Shown here: one piece after another, positions 43,717-53,116 of the stretch | Position numbering within the stretch: the first letter of the stretch is position 1 | Layout of the letters: every line of letters begins with the position of its first letter | Assembly: GCF_009834565.1 (NCBI RefSeq) | Contig: NZ_CP019428.1 | Location: forward strand, 1,054,001-1,118,000 | Source of the DNA: Pseudomonas sp. R76 | Lineage (GTDB): Bacteria; Pseudomonadota; Gammaproteobacteria; Pseudomonadales; Pseudomonadaceae | Length of the DNA: 64,000 nt | Reading direction: 5' to 3' | Translations under genes and position numbers: made by a program | The notes under the pieces: model-generated | Told to the model about the DNA's origin: nothing | Databases searched by the model: none | The model's input: the letters and a program-made list of their open reading frames with translations, nothing else

Positions 43717-46242
43717 TCAGTAGACGTCGCGGCGATAACGCCCTTGCTCGATCAACCGCTCCACCGCCTCGCTGCCCAGCACCTCGTGCAACACCTGATC
43801 CACGCCGGTCGCCATGCCCTGCAAACTGCCGCAGACATAAATCGCCGCGCCTTCCGCCAGCCATCGGCGCAGCACGTCCGCCGACTCGCGCAGGCGATCC
43901 TGCACATAGATCTTCTCTTCCTGATCCCGCGAAAACGCCAGGTCCAGCAGGGCCAGATCGCCGCTGGCCAGCCAGCCTTGCAGTTCGTCCTGGCACAGGT
44001 AGTCATGGGCGATATTGCGCTCGCCGAACAGCAACCAATTGCGCTGCTGGCCATCGGCAATGCGCGCCTTGAGCAAGCTGCGCAGGCCAGCAAGGCCGGT
44101 GCCGTTGCCCAGCAGGATCAGCGGCATCGGCGCGTCCGGCAGGTGGAAGCCGCTGTTGCGGCGCAGGCGCAGGCTGATGCTGGAACCGACGGCGGCGTGT
44201 TCCGTCAGCCAGCCCGAACCCAGGCCCAGTCTGCCGTCAGGGTGCCGTTCCTGGCGCACGATCAGCTCCAAAATGCCGTCGCTGGCAATCGAGGCGATGG
44301 AATATTCGCGCATGCCCAAAGGCACCAAGGCCTCCACCAGCGCTTGGGCATGCAGGCCCACCAAGTGCGCGCGGTTGTCCGGCAGTTGGCGGGTGGCCAG
44401 GGCTTGGTTGAGGGTTTGCGCCAGGCCGTCGATCAGCACGCCATCGCTGCCGGCCAGGCCCAGGCCTTCGAGGAAGTGTTCGATGGCCCAGGAGCAATTA
44501 CGCGGCAGTACTTCGACCAGGTCACCGGCCAGCCAGCTGTGCGGCGAGGGCGGGGTTAGGCCGAGCAAGTAAATATCTGAACCGACGCTGCCACGGTTGA
44601 GCAGGCGGCGCTGGGTCAGGGTCCAGTTTTCATAGTGGGCGCTCTGCCACGCCGCTGCCGGCGCGTGCCCGGTAAGCTCGCCCAGTTGCTGTTGCCAGGT
44701 GAGCAAGGCGTCGGTGTCACCGCTGTCGACTTCCACCGGCGCGAACAACGGGTTGCCGCCTTGGTGGGTCAGCCAGAAATGCAGGCGCCGGGCAAAGCCG
44801 CAAAAGTGTTGGTATTGGCGATCACCCAGGGCCAGTACCGAGTAGTTCAGACCTTTGAGCGACAGGTCTTGGCCGAGCACACTGCGCTCAAACCAACGGG
44901 CGCTGTCGGGGGCTTCACCGTCGCCGAACGTGCTGACCACGAACAGCGCGTTTTCTGATTGGCGCAGGTCGTCCTGGCTGACTGTGCCCAAGCTCTGCAC
45001 CTTCACCGGCAAGCCGGCGGCTTGTAATTGCCCTGCCGTCTGCCACGCCAGTTGCTCGGCAAAGCCACTCTGGCTGGCGAAACCGATCAGCCAGGCCGGG
45101 GCGTCGCCAGGGTTGGCGCCGAGGCCTTTGCGTGCATCGCGTACCTGGCGTTTTTTGCGCCGACGGTCGAGGTACAGCAGCCAGCCGGTGATAAAAAACA
45201 GCGGCATGCACAGCGCGCTGACGGTGAGGATGATGCGCCCGATCAGGCCGAAATAACTGCCGGTGTGCAGCGCGTAAATACTGGTCAGCCATTGCGACTT
45301 GAGGGTCTTGCTGGCGTAGCGGTCGTGGAAGTTGACCTCGCCGGTGGCCGGGTCGAGGTTGATCTGGTTCAGCGCGCGGTCGTGAGGCGAGGTTTTGAGC
45401 AGGTAATAGACAATCGCCGGTTGCCCGGCGACGGCCGGCATGCGGATGTTGTAAGCGCTCAAGCCGGGGCCGGCGTTGGCGTAGATGCTGCTCCAGATGG
45501 CGTCGTAATTGGCCACCGGCGCAGGGCCTGCGGGCGGTGGGCCGCGTTTGCGCATGCGCTCGTTGTTCGGGGCGTCGGACAACAGCTTGGTCAGGCCCTG
45601 GTTGTACCAATCGTAGGACCACGACAAACCGGTCAACGCCGCGAACAGATAGAACAGCAGGCACCAGGTGCCAAACACCGAGTGCAAATCCCAGTTGAAG
45701 CTGCGGCCCTTTTTGCGCCAGTCCAGGGTCAACCAGGCGCGCCAGCTTGCCACTTGGCGCGGCCAGCGCAGGTACAGGCCGGAGAGGCAGAAAAACACCA
45801 GGATCAGCGTGCAGGCGCCGGTGATTTGCCGGCCGGTGTCGCCCATGGCCAGGAAGCGATGCAGTTGCAGCACAAAACCGAAGAAGTCCTGGCCGACGGC
45901 GTCACCCATGTAGTCGCCGGTGTAGGGGTCGAAGTAGCGCATCTGGCCACGACGCTCGCCGGGCGGTGCGGTGAAGAACACGCGCGCCGCGTTGCCGCTT
46001 TCGCTTTCCACCCACAGCATCGACACGGTCTTGCCTTCGGTGGCTTCCAGCTTGCGCACCAACTCCGCAGGCGGCAGCACCCCGGCTTCGCGTTTTTCGA
46101 CGTGCAGTACCGTGGGGTTGAGTGCGCGCAGAATTTCATCCTGAAACGAGACCGTGGCCCCGGTGATCCCCATCAATGCCAACACCAGCCCGGCGGTAAT
46201 GCCGAAGAACCAGTGCAACTGGAACAGGGTTTTCTTCAACAC
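43717..46242 (-). CDS. piuB: PiuB-type PepSY membrane flavoreductase
   Basis: An 841-residue fusion. The N-terminal half is a PepSY-TM protein with four membrane helices ([20 protein letters not shown] at the start, [20 protein letters not shown] near 345). A flavodoxin domain follows (about 385-530: [37 protein letters not shown]). A sulfite-reductase-like FAD/NADPH module ends the protein (about 550-841: [29 protein letters not shown]). It probably reduces ferric siderophore iron in the periplasm with cytoplasmic NADPH. It corresponds to piuB (PA4513), but the adjacent TonB receptor gene piuA is absent here. Confidence 0.9.
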   Translation of the reverse strand: MLKKTLFQLHWFFGITAGLVLALMGITGATVSFQDEILRALNPTVLHVEKREAGVLPPAELVRKLEATEGKTVSMLWVESESGNAARVFFTAPPGERRGQMRYFDPYTGDYMGDAVGQDFFGFVLQLHRFLAMGDTGRQITGACTLILVFFCLSGLYLRWPRQVASWRAWLTLDWRKKGRSFNWDLHSVFGTWCLLFYLFAALTGLSWSYDWYNQGLTKLLSDAPNNERMRKRGPPPAGPAPVANYDAIWSSIYANAGPGLSAYNIRMPAVAGQPAIVYYLLKTSPHDRALNQINLDPATGEVNFHDRYASKTLKSQWLTSIYALHTGSYFGLIGRIILTVSALCMPLFFITGWLLYLDRRRKKRQVRDARKGLGANPGDAPAWLIGFASQSGFAEQLAWQTAGQLQAAGLPVKVQSLGTVSQDDLRQSENALFVVSTFGDGEAPDSARWFERSVLGQDLSLKGLNYSVLALGDRQYQHFCGFARRLHFWLTHQGGNPLFAPVEVDSGDTDALLTWQQQLGELTGHAPAAAWQSAHYENWTLTQRRLLNRGSVGSDIYLLGLTPPSPHSWLAGDLVEVLPRNCSWAIEHFLEGLGLAGSDGVLIDGLAQTLNQALATRQLPDNRAHLVGLHAQALVEALVPLGMREYSIASIASDGILELIVRQERHPDGRLGLGSGWLTEHAAVGSSISLRLRRNSGFHLPDAPMPLILLGNGTGLAGLRSLLKARIADGQQRNWLLFGERNIAHDYLCQDELQGWLASGDLALLDLAFSRDQEEKIYVQDRLRESADVLRRWLAEGAAIYVCGSLQGMATGVDQVLHEVLGSEAVERLIEQGRYRRDVY

Positions 46243-46449
46243 GTCGGACGGCCTCGCTGAGCTGGATAGTAGGTCACGGCGCGCATTATGCCGTGGGTTA
46301 ACGAGAAATATTCTGTTTTACATGTAAATCTCTCGCGCATCCGATGCGTGGGTTTGGGCCGGGCGTTTTTGCGCGCGTCTGTCTGCTGTGTTTTACACAG
46401 CGGATAGGAATCAATACCATTGGCGCCTCTCTGATTTCAGGTGACGCCC

Positions 46450-47130
46450 ATGCTGCTGCACATTCCCGGCCTGTTCTCTCGCGAGGAGGTGCTGCGCATT
46501 CGCCAAGCCCTGGAAACCACCGAGTGGGCCGACGGTAAAATCACCGCCGGGCACCAGTCCGCCAAAGCCAAACACAACCTGCAATTGCCCGAAGGCCACC
46601 CGCTGGCCAAGGAAATCGGCGCGGCGATGCTCGAACGGTTGTGGAAAAATCCCTTGTTCATGTCAGCGGCGCTGCCGCACAAAGTCTTCCCGCCGCTGCT
46701 TAATTGCTACACGGCAGGCGGCAGTTTCGACTTCCATATCGATAACGCCGTGCGCCAGGCGCGAGGCAGCCATGAGCGGGTGCGCACTGATCTGTCGTCC
46801 ACATTGTTTTTCAGCGACCCTGATGAGTACGACGGCGGCGAGCTGGAGATCCAGGACACTTTCGGCCTGCAGCGGGTAAAACTGCCGGCCGGCGACATGG
46901 TGCTGTACCCAGGCTCCAGCTTGCATAAGGTTAACGCCGTGACCCGCGGCGCACGTTACGCCTCGTTCTTCTGGACCCAAAGCCTGGTGCGCGAAGACAG
47001 CCAGCGCACCTTGCTGTTCGAAATGGACGGCGCGATCCAGCAACTGACCCGAGATGTGCCGGACCACCCGGCGCTGATCCAGCTCACCGGCACCTACCAC
47101 AACCTGCTGCGCCGCTGGGTTGAGGTCTGA
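46450..47130 (+). CDS. piuC: Fe(II)/2-oxoglutarate dioxygenase PiuC
   Basis: A 226-residue PKHD/YbiX-type enzyme: [20 protein letters not shown] at the start, FDFHIDNAV with the H-x-D iron ligands, [13 protein letters not shown] and [17 protein letters not shown] with the distal H and R. In P. aeruginosa piuC is linked to iron uptake by PiuA and affects siderophore-drug susceptibility. The start at 46450 aligns with YbiX; the GTG nine bases earlier is possible. The 207-bp gap to divergent piuB holds the promoters, but I see no convincing Fur box. Confidence 0.92.
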   Translation: MLLHIPGLFSREEVLRIRQALETTEWADGKITAGHQSAKAKHNLQLPEGHPLAKEIGAAMLERLWKNPLFMSAALPHKVFPPLLNCYTAGGSFDFHIDNAVRQARGSHERVRTDLSSTLFFSDPDEYDGGELEIQDTFGLQRVKLPAGDMVLYPGSSLHKVNAVTRGARYASFFWTQSLVREDSQRTLLFEMDGAIQQLTRDVPDHPALIQLTGTYHNLLRRWVEV

Positions 47131-47131
47131 C

Positions 47132-47600
47132 GTGGGCTTTTTATTGCGCCGTGAAGAAGTGCTCAACGTCGAACAATTGCAGTCCATGCTCGACGACTCG
47201 CCGGTGCGCGCCGCCCAGGCGATACTGATGGCGGCGAAGGAAGGCGTGATCGACGCCCAGGCCTTGCTCGGGCAAATCCTGCTGGAGGGGCGCGGCATTG
47301 CGCGTGATCAAGCGCTGGCTTTGCGCTGGTTCCAGATCGCGGCCCAGGGCGGGCATTTAATTGCGCGCAATATGGCGGGGCGTTGCCTGGAACATGGCTG
47401 GGGCTGCAGCGTGGATGAAGCGGCAGCGGCGCGCGAGTTTCGCCTGGCGGCAGAGGCGGGGCTGGATTGGGCGCAATACAAGCCCTGGTAGGCGGGAATT
47501 TGAAGTTTTTGCGAACAGCGTATACGGCGCTGGCGGCGGCGGATGATCCGCAGATTCGGGCAATGGCCGACGCTTACCAACAACGCGCTACAGAACTCGA
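47132..47600 (+). pseudogene. SEL1/tetratricopeptide-repeat gene with internal deletion and frameshift
   Basis: A GTG at 47132 opens 119 codons that begin VGFLLRREEVLNVEQLQSML and include one SEL1-like repeat (AQALLGQILLEGRGIARDQA). The frame stops at 47491 after AAEAGLDWAQYKPW. In the +1 frame directly after it reads GGNLKFLRTAYTALAAADDP and [15 protein letters not shown], which I recognise as the normal C terminus of this family (PA4516 position). The central repeats of about 100 residues are missing and the frame is broken. A palindromic repeat element follows at the 3' end. A shortened product could still be made. Confidence 0.6.
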
Positions 47601-47711
47601 TCGTTCCCACGCTCTGCGTGGGAATGCCGGTCTGGACGCTCTGCGTCCGTACTTGAAGGCGTAACGCGGAGCGTCACCGGATGCGTTCCCACGCAGAGCG
47701 TGGGAACGATC
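47599..47711. repeat. 113-bp palindromic repeat, copy 2
   Basis: Same length and outer arms as the copy at 43602-43714, with several base differences in the centre. It follows the broken SEL1 gene and precedes the end of speC on the other strand. Confidence 0.9.
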
Positions 47712-47719
47712 ACTCAGCG

Positions 47720-48883
47720 TTAAACGTAGTAGGACTTCAATGGTGGGAAGCCATTGAACTCAACCGCGCTGTAGCTGGTGGTGTAGGCACCGGTCGACAA
47801 CCAGTACAAACGATCACCAATCGCCAGGTTCAGCGGCAGGCCGTACTTGTAGTTTTCGTACATGATATCGGCGCTGTCGCAGGTTGGGCCGGCGATGACC
47901 ACTTCTTCCATCTCGCCTTTCTTCTCAGTCCAGATCGGGAACTTGATGGCTTCGTCCATGGTTTCGATCAGGCCGGAGAATTTGCCCACATCGGTGTACA
48001 CCCAACGCTCGACGGCGGTGCGGGATTTACGCGCAACCAATACCACTTCACTGACCAGGATGCCGGCGTTGGCGATCAACGAACGGCCCGGCTCCAGGAT
48101 GATTTCCGGCAGGTCGTCGCCGAAATCTTCCTTGAGGAAGCGGATGATTTCTTCGGCGTAGGTTTCCAGGCTGTTGGTGCGGGTGATGTAGTTGGCCGGG
48201 AAGCCGCCGCCCATGTTGATCAGCTTCAGATGAATGCCGTCTTCTTCCTTCAGGCGCTCGAAGATCACTTTGACCTTGGCGATCGCCGCGTCCCACACGC
48301 TGATGTCGCGCTGCTGCGAGCCGACGTGGAAGGAGATGCCGTACGGCACCAGGCCCAGGTCGCGGGCGAGGATCAGCAGGTCCATGGCCATGTCGGTCTG
48401 GCAGCCGAATTTGCGCGACAAAGGCCAGTCAGCCGTGGTCGAGCCTTCGGTGAGGATACGCACGTAGACTTTCGAGCCCGGCGCAGCCTTGGCGATGTTG
48501 CGCAGGTCGGCTTCGGAGTCGGTGGAGAACAGACGTACGCCCTTCTCATAGAAGTAGCGGATGTCCTTGGATTTCTTGATGGTGTTGCCGTAGCTGATAC
48601 GGTCGGGGCTGACGCCGCGATCCATGACCTTGTCCAGCTCGTAGATCGAGGCGATGTCGAAGCTCGAACCCTTGTCTTTCAACAGGTCGATGATTTCGAC
48701 GGCCGGGTTGGCCTTGACTGCGTAATAGACTTTGGCGAATTCGAAACCGGCGCGCAGGTCATCGTAGGCCTGGCTGATCATCGCGGTGTCGATCACCACG
48801 AACGGGGTTTCTTGCTTGTCGGCGAACGCCTTCATTTTGTCAAAAGTGGCGCGCGCGAAATAATCTTCGACGTTGATCGACAT
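47720..48883 (-). CDS. speC: Ornithine decarboxylase (PLP-dependent, group IV/alanine racemase fold)
   Basis: A 387-residue enzyme that forms putrescine from ornithine. The PLP lysine is in [14 protein letters not shown] near residue 53. Other family motifs are [32 protein letters not shown] and the catalytic cysteine segment [10 protein letters not shown] near 330. The start at 48883 has AGGAG seven bases upstream; an in-frame ATG at 48976 lies in the leader. It corresponds to PA4519. The leader contains a terminator-like hairpin that may attenuate expression. Confidence 0.95.
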   Translation of the reverse strand: MSINVEDYFARATFDKMKAFADKQETPFVVIDTAMISQAYDDLRAGFEFAKVYYAVKANPAVEIIDLLKDKGSSFDIASIYELDKVMDRGVSPDRISYGNTIKKSKDIRYFYEKGVRLFSTDSEADLRNIAKAAPGSKVYVRILTEGSTTADWPLSRKFGCQTDMAMDLLILARDLGLVPYGISFHVGSQQRDISVWDAAIAKVKVIFERLKEEDGIHLKLINMGGGFPANYITRTNSLETYAEEIIRFLKEDFGDDLPEIILEPGRSLIANAGILVSEVVLVARKSRTAVERWVYTDVGKFSGLIETMDEAIKFPIWTEKKGEMEEVVIAGPTCDSADIMYENYKYGLPLNLAIGDRLYWLSTGAYTTSYSAVEFNGFPPLKSYYV

Positions 48884-49100
48884 GCTGGGAACTCCTAAGG
48901 GCAAACTGAATTGATCAATGGGTGCAAATGAACGTCCTCCGTATCCCCACTTTGGTTCGCCTACTTCCCAAGGCATGTCGCCGAAAGCAAAAAGGCCATG
49001 GGAATAGACGCTTCCCTTGGCCTTGCTGTCTCGTCGTCAGTACTTGAGCCGGATGGATCGTTTCCAGCATGGACGTTCGGCGCGAACTTTAGGACGTGAG
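48884..49100 (-). promoter_or_regulatory. speC leader with terminator-like attenuator hairpin (48992-49024)
   Basis: On the minus strand, AAGGCCAAGGGAA and TTCCCATGGCCTT form a 13-bp stem with one mismatch around a seven-base loop, followed by TTTTT. About 20 bases further on, CCTTGGG can pair instead with the first arm. It lies about 110 bases before the speC start. The stem has no T-run on the plus strand, so it is directional. Confidence 0.65.
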
Positions 49101-49238
49101 GGGCCATAGATCAACTAAAAATGTCGCGTTTTTGCACGCGTTCGTCGCGGAGCCGCGTGCAGCTACTTATGTAACCGACCGGTGTGACGGATTGATGTTC
49201 CCCGGATGGGGCAAATCAGGAGGATTTGTGGTGCCTTC

Positions 49239-49322
49239 ATCGCGGGCAAGCCCGGCTCCCACAGGGGAATGCATTCCAACAGATGAATGCAATTCAATGT
49301 GGGAGCCGGGCTTGCCCGCGAT
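49239..49322. repeat. Inverted REP pair, tgtgggagccgggcttg type
   Basis: atcgcgggcaagcccggctc and its inverted copy ending gcccgcgat flank a 35-base centre. The rest of the 49101-49331 gap holds nothing else I can identify. Confidence 0.88.
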
Positions 49323-49331
49323 AGCGGTCTA

Positions 49332-50489
49332 TCAGGCCAGCGCGGTTTCGGCAGGCGAAACGATGCTGGTCTTGCCGCCACGCGACTTACCGGAGCTCAG
49401 GTACTCGGCAATCGACTCCTGGGTCACTTCACCCAGGAACACCCGCTCAGCGTCCATCACCGGCAACCACGAACGGTTGAACTCGTACATGCGCGACAGC
49501 AGGATGCGCAAGTGCTCGTCGTACGCCGCCGTGGCGTTAAATTCGCGCAAGTACTGGCCGCAAGTCCCGGTCTGACGGTGCAGGTCGCGGCGTCGTACAT
49601 AACCCAGCGCCTTATTCTCGGCGCAGGTGACCACCACGTAACGACGGTCGGTTTCGTCCATCAGCTCCAGCGCCTCGGCCACCGGGGTTTCCGGGCTCAC
49701 CGACGGGGCGTTGTCTGCGGCGTCTTCGGCTTTCACCAGCAGCAGGCGCTTGAGGGTGCTGTCCTGGCCGACGAAGTTGCTCACAAATTCATCCGCCGGA
49801 TGCGCCAGCAGCGTGTCCGGGTGGTCAATCTGCAGCAGTTTGCCGGCGCGGAAGATGGCGATTTTGTCGCCCAGCTTGATGGCTTCGTCGATGTCGTGGC
49901 TGACCATGATCACGGTCTTGTTCAGCGCGCGCTGCATCTCGAAGAACTCGTTCTGGATCATCTCGCGGTTGATCGGGTCGACTGCGCCGAACGGTTCGTC
50001 CATCAGCAACAGCGGCGCATCGGCGGCCAGCGCGCGAATCACACCGATCCGCTGCTGCTGGCCACCCGACAGTTCACGCGGGTAGCGATGCAGGTATTGC
50101 TTGGGTTCCAGCTTGATCATGCTCATCAACTCGCGGGCGCGGTCGTGGCATTTCTGTTTGTCCCAACCGAGCAGCTTGGGCACCACCACGATGTTTTCCT
50201 CGATGGTCATGTTCGGGAACAGACCAATCTGCTGGATCACATAACCGATGTTGCGACGCAGGGTCACCTCATCCAGGTCGGTGGTGTCTTCGCCGTTGAT
50301 CAGGATCTTGCCCGAGGTGGGCTTGATCAGGCGGTTGATCATTTTCAGCGTGGTGCTCTTGCCGCAACCCGATGGGCCGAGGAATACGCAAATCTCGCCT
50401 TCGTTGACGGTCAGGCTTACGTCGTTCACGGCGGAGACAGTTTTGCCGTTGCTTTGAAAAGTCTTGGTCAGGTTTTGAAGTTCGATCAT
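49332..50489 (-). CDS. Osmoprotectant (glycine betaine/choline-type) ABC transporter, ATP-binding subunit with CBS domains
   Basis: A 385-residue protein. The ATPase domain has Walker A GPSGCGKST near residue 37, signature LSGGQQQRIG and Walker B LLLMDEPFGAVD. A C-terminal CBS pair (about 255-370: VSPETPVAEALELMDETDRR) is the osmo-sensing module of OpuA/OpuC/ProV proteins. It is last in a four-gene operon: permease, binding protein, permease, ATPase. The start at 50489 is chosen because it aligns with the family; upstream codons have no similarity. Confidence 0.9.
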   Translation of the reverse strand: MIELQNLTKTFQSNGKTVSAVNDVSLTVNEGEICVFLGPSGCGKSTTLKMINRLIKPTSGKILINGEDTTDLDEVTLRRNIGYVIQQIGLFPNMTIEENIVVVPKLLGWDKQKCHDRARELMSMIKLEPKQYLHRYPRELSGGQQQRIGVIRALAADAPLLLMDEPFGAVDPINREMIQNEFFEMQRALNKTVIMVSHDIDEAIKLGDKIAIFRAGKLLQIDHPDTLLAHPADEFVSNFVGQDSTLKRLLLVKAEDAADNAPSVSPETPVAEALELMDETDRRYVVVTCAENKALGYVRRRDLHRQTGTCGQYLREFNATAAYDEHLRILLSRMYEFNRSWLPVMDAERVFLGEVTQESIAEYLSSGKSRGGKTSIVSPAETALA

Positions 50490-51139
50490 TTGAGCAGTCC
50501 TTTTGGAGTCAGCGAGCGTTGCAGCCATTGCAGAAGCAGGTCGGCGAAGATGGCCAGGAGACTGACCAGCACGGCGCCGACGATCAGCATCGACATGTCG
50601 CTGCGGCTGATGGAAGCCAGAATAAGTACACCCAGGCCACCGGCGCCGATGGTGGCGGCGATGGTCATCACACCAATGTTCATCACCACGGCGGTGCGCA
50701 CACCGGCGAGGATCACCGGTACGGCGATGGGCAGCTCGACCATGCGCAGGCGCTGGCCGAAGGTCATGCCGATGCCTTTGGCGGCTTCGCGAATGCCCGG
50801 TTCCACGCCGGTGAGGGCGAGGTAGGTGTTACGCATGATCGGCAGCAGGGAGTAGAGGAACACCGCGGTAATCGCCGGCATCGGCCCCAGGCCCTGGCCG
50901 AACTTGGAGTAGAACGGCAGCAGCAGGCCAAACAGCGCGATGGACGGCACGGTCAGCAGCACCGTGGCGCTGGCTTGCAGCGGGCCGGCGAGCGTCGGGA
51001 AGCGCGTCATCAGCACGCCCAGGGGCACACCGACGACGATTGCCAGGATGACTGCAATGCCGACCAGGGTGATGTGCTGCCAGGTCAGGTGCAGGACTTG
51101 TGCCCAATCAAGATGGGAAAAGGCGTTCAGAAATTCCAT
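50486..51139 (-). CDS. Osmoprotectant ABC transporter permease (second)
   Basis: A 217-residue permease with five to six membrane helices and the EAA loop segment GIREAAKGIGMTFGQRLRMV that contacts the ATPase. It belongs to the OpuCB/OpuCD type with an N-terminal HITLVGIAVILAIVVGVPLG. It overlaps the ATPase gene by four bases. Confidence 0.92.
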   Translation of the reverse strand: MEFLNAFSHLDWAQVLHLTWQHITLVGIAVILAIVVGVPLGVLMTRFPTLAGPLQASATVLLTVPSIALFGLLLPFYSKFGQGLGPMPAITAVFLYSLLPIMRNTYLALTGVEPGIREAAKGIGMTFGQRLRMVELPIAVPVILAGVRTAVVMNIGVMTIAATIGAGGLGVLILASISRSDMSMLIVGAVLVSLLAIFADLLLQWLQRSLTPKGLLK

Positions 51140-51150
51140 GTCTTCTCCTC

Positions 51151-52047
51151 TTATGGGTTGATCGGATGTTGGCGCAGGAAATCTGCGGCCACGGCGGACG
51201 GGCTTTCATGGTCGACGTCGACCCGCGCATTCAGCTGGCGCATGGTTGCATCGTCGAACAGCGCGGCCAGAGGCTTGAGGTCCGCTTCCAGCTGCGGGTG
51301 AGCATCCAGATAAACCTGGCGCACCACGGGCGCGGCGGTGTAGTCCGGGAAATAATGCTTGTCGTCTTCCAGCAGCTTCAATTTGAAGGCGTTCAAGCGA
51401 CCGTCGGTGGTGTAGACCAAGCCTGCGAACACCTGGCCATTACGCAGCGCGGTGTAGACCAGGCCGGCGTCCATCTGCCGAGTGTTTTTGCGCGTGAGGT
51501 TCATGTCGTACAGCTTGACCATGCCAGCCATGCCGTCGGAACGGTTGGCGAACTCGGTGTCCAGGGCCACCAGGCGGGTGCCTTTGGTTTTTTCCGCCAG
51601 GGCTAGGGTCAGGTCGCTGATGCTGTTGATCTGCGGGAATTCCTTGGCCACGTTCTCCGGCAATGCCAGCGCGTAGGTGTTGCTGAATTTCGACGGGGAG
51701 AGCCAGACCAGGCCTTTTTTCGCGTCGAGTTCTTTAACTCGGGCGTAGGACTGTTCACTGTCGAGCTTCTCGTCGACGTGGTTGTAGGCCACCAGCGACA
51801 CACCGGTGTATTCCCAGATCAGGTCCAGTTGCCCGCTTTCCTGGGCACTGCGCGCCAGGTTGCTGCCCAGGCCGCCGGTCACACGGGTGTCGTAACCCTT
51901 GGCGCGCAGGTACTGGGAAGTGATTTCGGCGAGCAGGGTCTGTTCGGTGAACACCCGGGCGCCGATGCGGATGACCGGTTTTTCGGCGGCTTGCGCAATG
52001 CCTGCAAACAGCAGGACGCAGCTCAATATCAACGTCAGTTTTTTCAT
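51151..52047 (-). CDS. Osmoprotectant ABC transporter substrate-binding protein
   Basis: A 298-residue periplasmic protein. The signal peptide KKLTLILSCVLLFAGIAQA is cleaved before AEKPV. The mature protein has the OpuCC/YehZ-type fold with IRIGARVFTEQTLLAEITSQ, LDLIWEYTGVSL and MDAGLVYTALRNGQVFAGLV. The start at 52047 gives the signal peptide; the much longer reading frame upstream is a shadow of the permease gene. The ligand may be glycine betaine, choline or carnitine; the sequence alone does not tell which. Confidence 0.92.
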   Translation of the reverse strand: MKKLTLILSCVLLFAGIAQAAEKPVIRIGARVFTEQTLLAEITSQYLRAKGYDTRVTGGLGSNLARSAQESGQLDLIWEYTGVSLVAYNHVDEKLDSEQSYARVKELDAKKGLVWLSPSKFSNTYALALPENVAKEFPQINSISDLTLALAEKTKGTRLVALDTEFANRSDGMAGMVKLYDMNLTRKNTRQMDAGLVYTALRNGQVFAGLVYTTDGRLNAFKLKLLEDDKHYFPDYTAAPVVRQVYLDAHPQLEADLKPLAALFDDATMRQLNARVDVDHESPSAVAADFLRQHPINP

Positions 52048-52067
52048 GTGATTTCCTTTGCCAAGCC

Positions 52068-52784
52068 TTAAGACGGACGCAACCCGCGTTCCAGCCAGAG
52101 GCGGCTGGCCATGGTCACCAGACCGTCGAGCAGCAATGCCAGCAACGCGGTGCACGCGGCGCCGAGCAGCAATTGCGGCTGATTGTTCAGGGCGATGCCG
52201 GGGAAAATCAGGCTGCCCAGGCTGTTGGCGCCAATCAGGAACGCCAGCGGTGCGGTGCCGACGTTGATCGCCAGGGCCACGCGCACGCCGCCGATGATGA
52301 TCGGCACGGCGTTGGGCAATTCCACGCGAAACAGCACCTGGCGTGGCGTCATGCCGATGCCGGTGGCGGCTTCTTTCAGCGAGCCTTGTACGTTTTTGAG
52401 GCCTTCGTAGGTGTTGCGCACGATGGGCAGCAACGAGGCGAGGAACAACGCGAAGATGGCCGGGCCACTGCCGATGCCGAGGACGCCGAGGGCGATGGCC
52501 AGTACGGCCAGGGGAGGGACGGTGTTGCCGATGTTGAATATTTGCATGAAGCGTTCTGCGCGCCCGACCATGTTCGGTCGGCTGAGCAGGATACCGGCGG
52601 GGATGCCTACAACAAGGGCGGCCAGCATGGAGACTAGAACGAGGATCAGGTGTGCTTGCAGGTAAAACAACAAATCGTCGCGGTACAGTTCGATCGTGTT
52701 GATGCCGATCCAGTGGACCAGCAGGGCCAGGAGAGCGACGACAACCGCTCCTCCTATCAGCCCTTTGCCATAGCGAATAGCCAC
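52068..52784 (-). CDS. Osmoprotectant ABC transporter permease (first)
   Basis: A 238-residue permease and the first gene of the operon. A GTG start at 52784 is chosen because AAGGAG lies eight bases upstream; reading further upstream gives an arginine-rich stretch with no counterpart in the family. Membrane helices begin at LIGGAVVVALLALLVHWIGI, and the EAA loop is SLKEAATGIGMTPRQVLFRV. With the second permease it forms a heterodimeric channel as in OpuC. Confidence 0.9.
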   Translation of the reverse strand: MAIRYGKGLIGGAVVVALLALLVHWIGINTIELYRDDLLFYLQAHLILVLVSMLAALVVGIPAGILLSRPNMVGRAERFMQIFNIGNTVPPLAVLAIALGVLGIGSGPAIFALFLASLLPIVRNTYEGLKNVQGSLKEAATGIGMTPRQVLFRVELPNAVPIIIGGVRVALAINVGTAPLAFLIGANSLGSLIFPGIALNNQPQLLLGAACTALLALLLDGLVTMASRLWLERGLRPS

Positions 52785-53116
52785 AGGCGGACTCCTTTTT
52801 TTCTTTTGTCGGCGAACACATTTCCGAGCGGCAATGCCATTCCTGGCTGTCGGCAAATATGGTCGCGAAATGCAGCTTGTCGATACCGGCAACGCGGTAT
52901 GCGATCAAGCCATGAGCGCAGCCTCGTCAGGCTAACTTGCTGATTTATCAGCCCCTGTTCCGAGTGCGGTAGCAGGGGAGTGGACGTCTCGACCTTTTAA
53001 AAGGTTCCACACTTGGCAGCATTTAGCCACCCCCAATCGGGTGAACGGTGGTCTGGCTCCCTGGGTTTGCGCTATACTCGCCGCCCTTTTTTGACTCACC
53101 TGCCAGGCGATTTCCC
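52785..53116. promoter_or_regulatory. Divergent intergenic region between the osmoprotectant operon and prfC
   Basis: The 332-bp gap holds both promoters. A tatact at 53073-53078, 39 bases before the prfC start, is a plausible -10 box, but its -35 partner is weak. ttttaaaaggttcc near 52997 and the hairpin-like gcccctgttcc...ggtagcaggggag are visible without a clear role. No gene was found. Confidence 0.35.

Noticed and set aside
46243..46449. Fur box in the divergent piuB-piuC promoter region
   Set aside because: The best candidate (gataggaatcaataccatt) matches fewer than half the consensus positions.
48884..48976. N-terminal extension of ornithine decarboxylase from the ATG at 48976
   Set aside because: The internal ATG at 48883 has a good ribosome binding site and the normal family N terminus; the extension lies in a structured leader.
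49101..49331. Short open frames between speC and the ABC transporter
   Set aside because: They run through a REP pair and show no start signals or similarity.
51151..52908. 585-residue frame covering the substrate-binding protein and the region upstream
   Set aside because: Only the last 298 residues form a protein with signal peptide and family match; the rest is an arginine-rich shadow of the permease gene.
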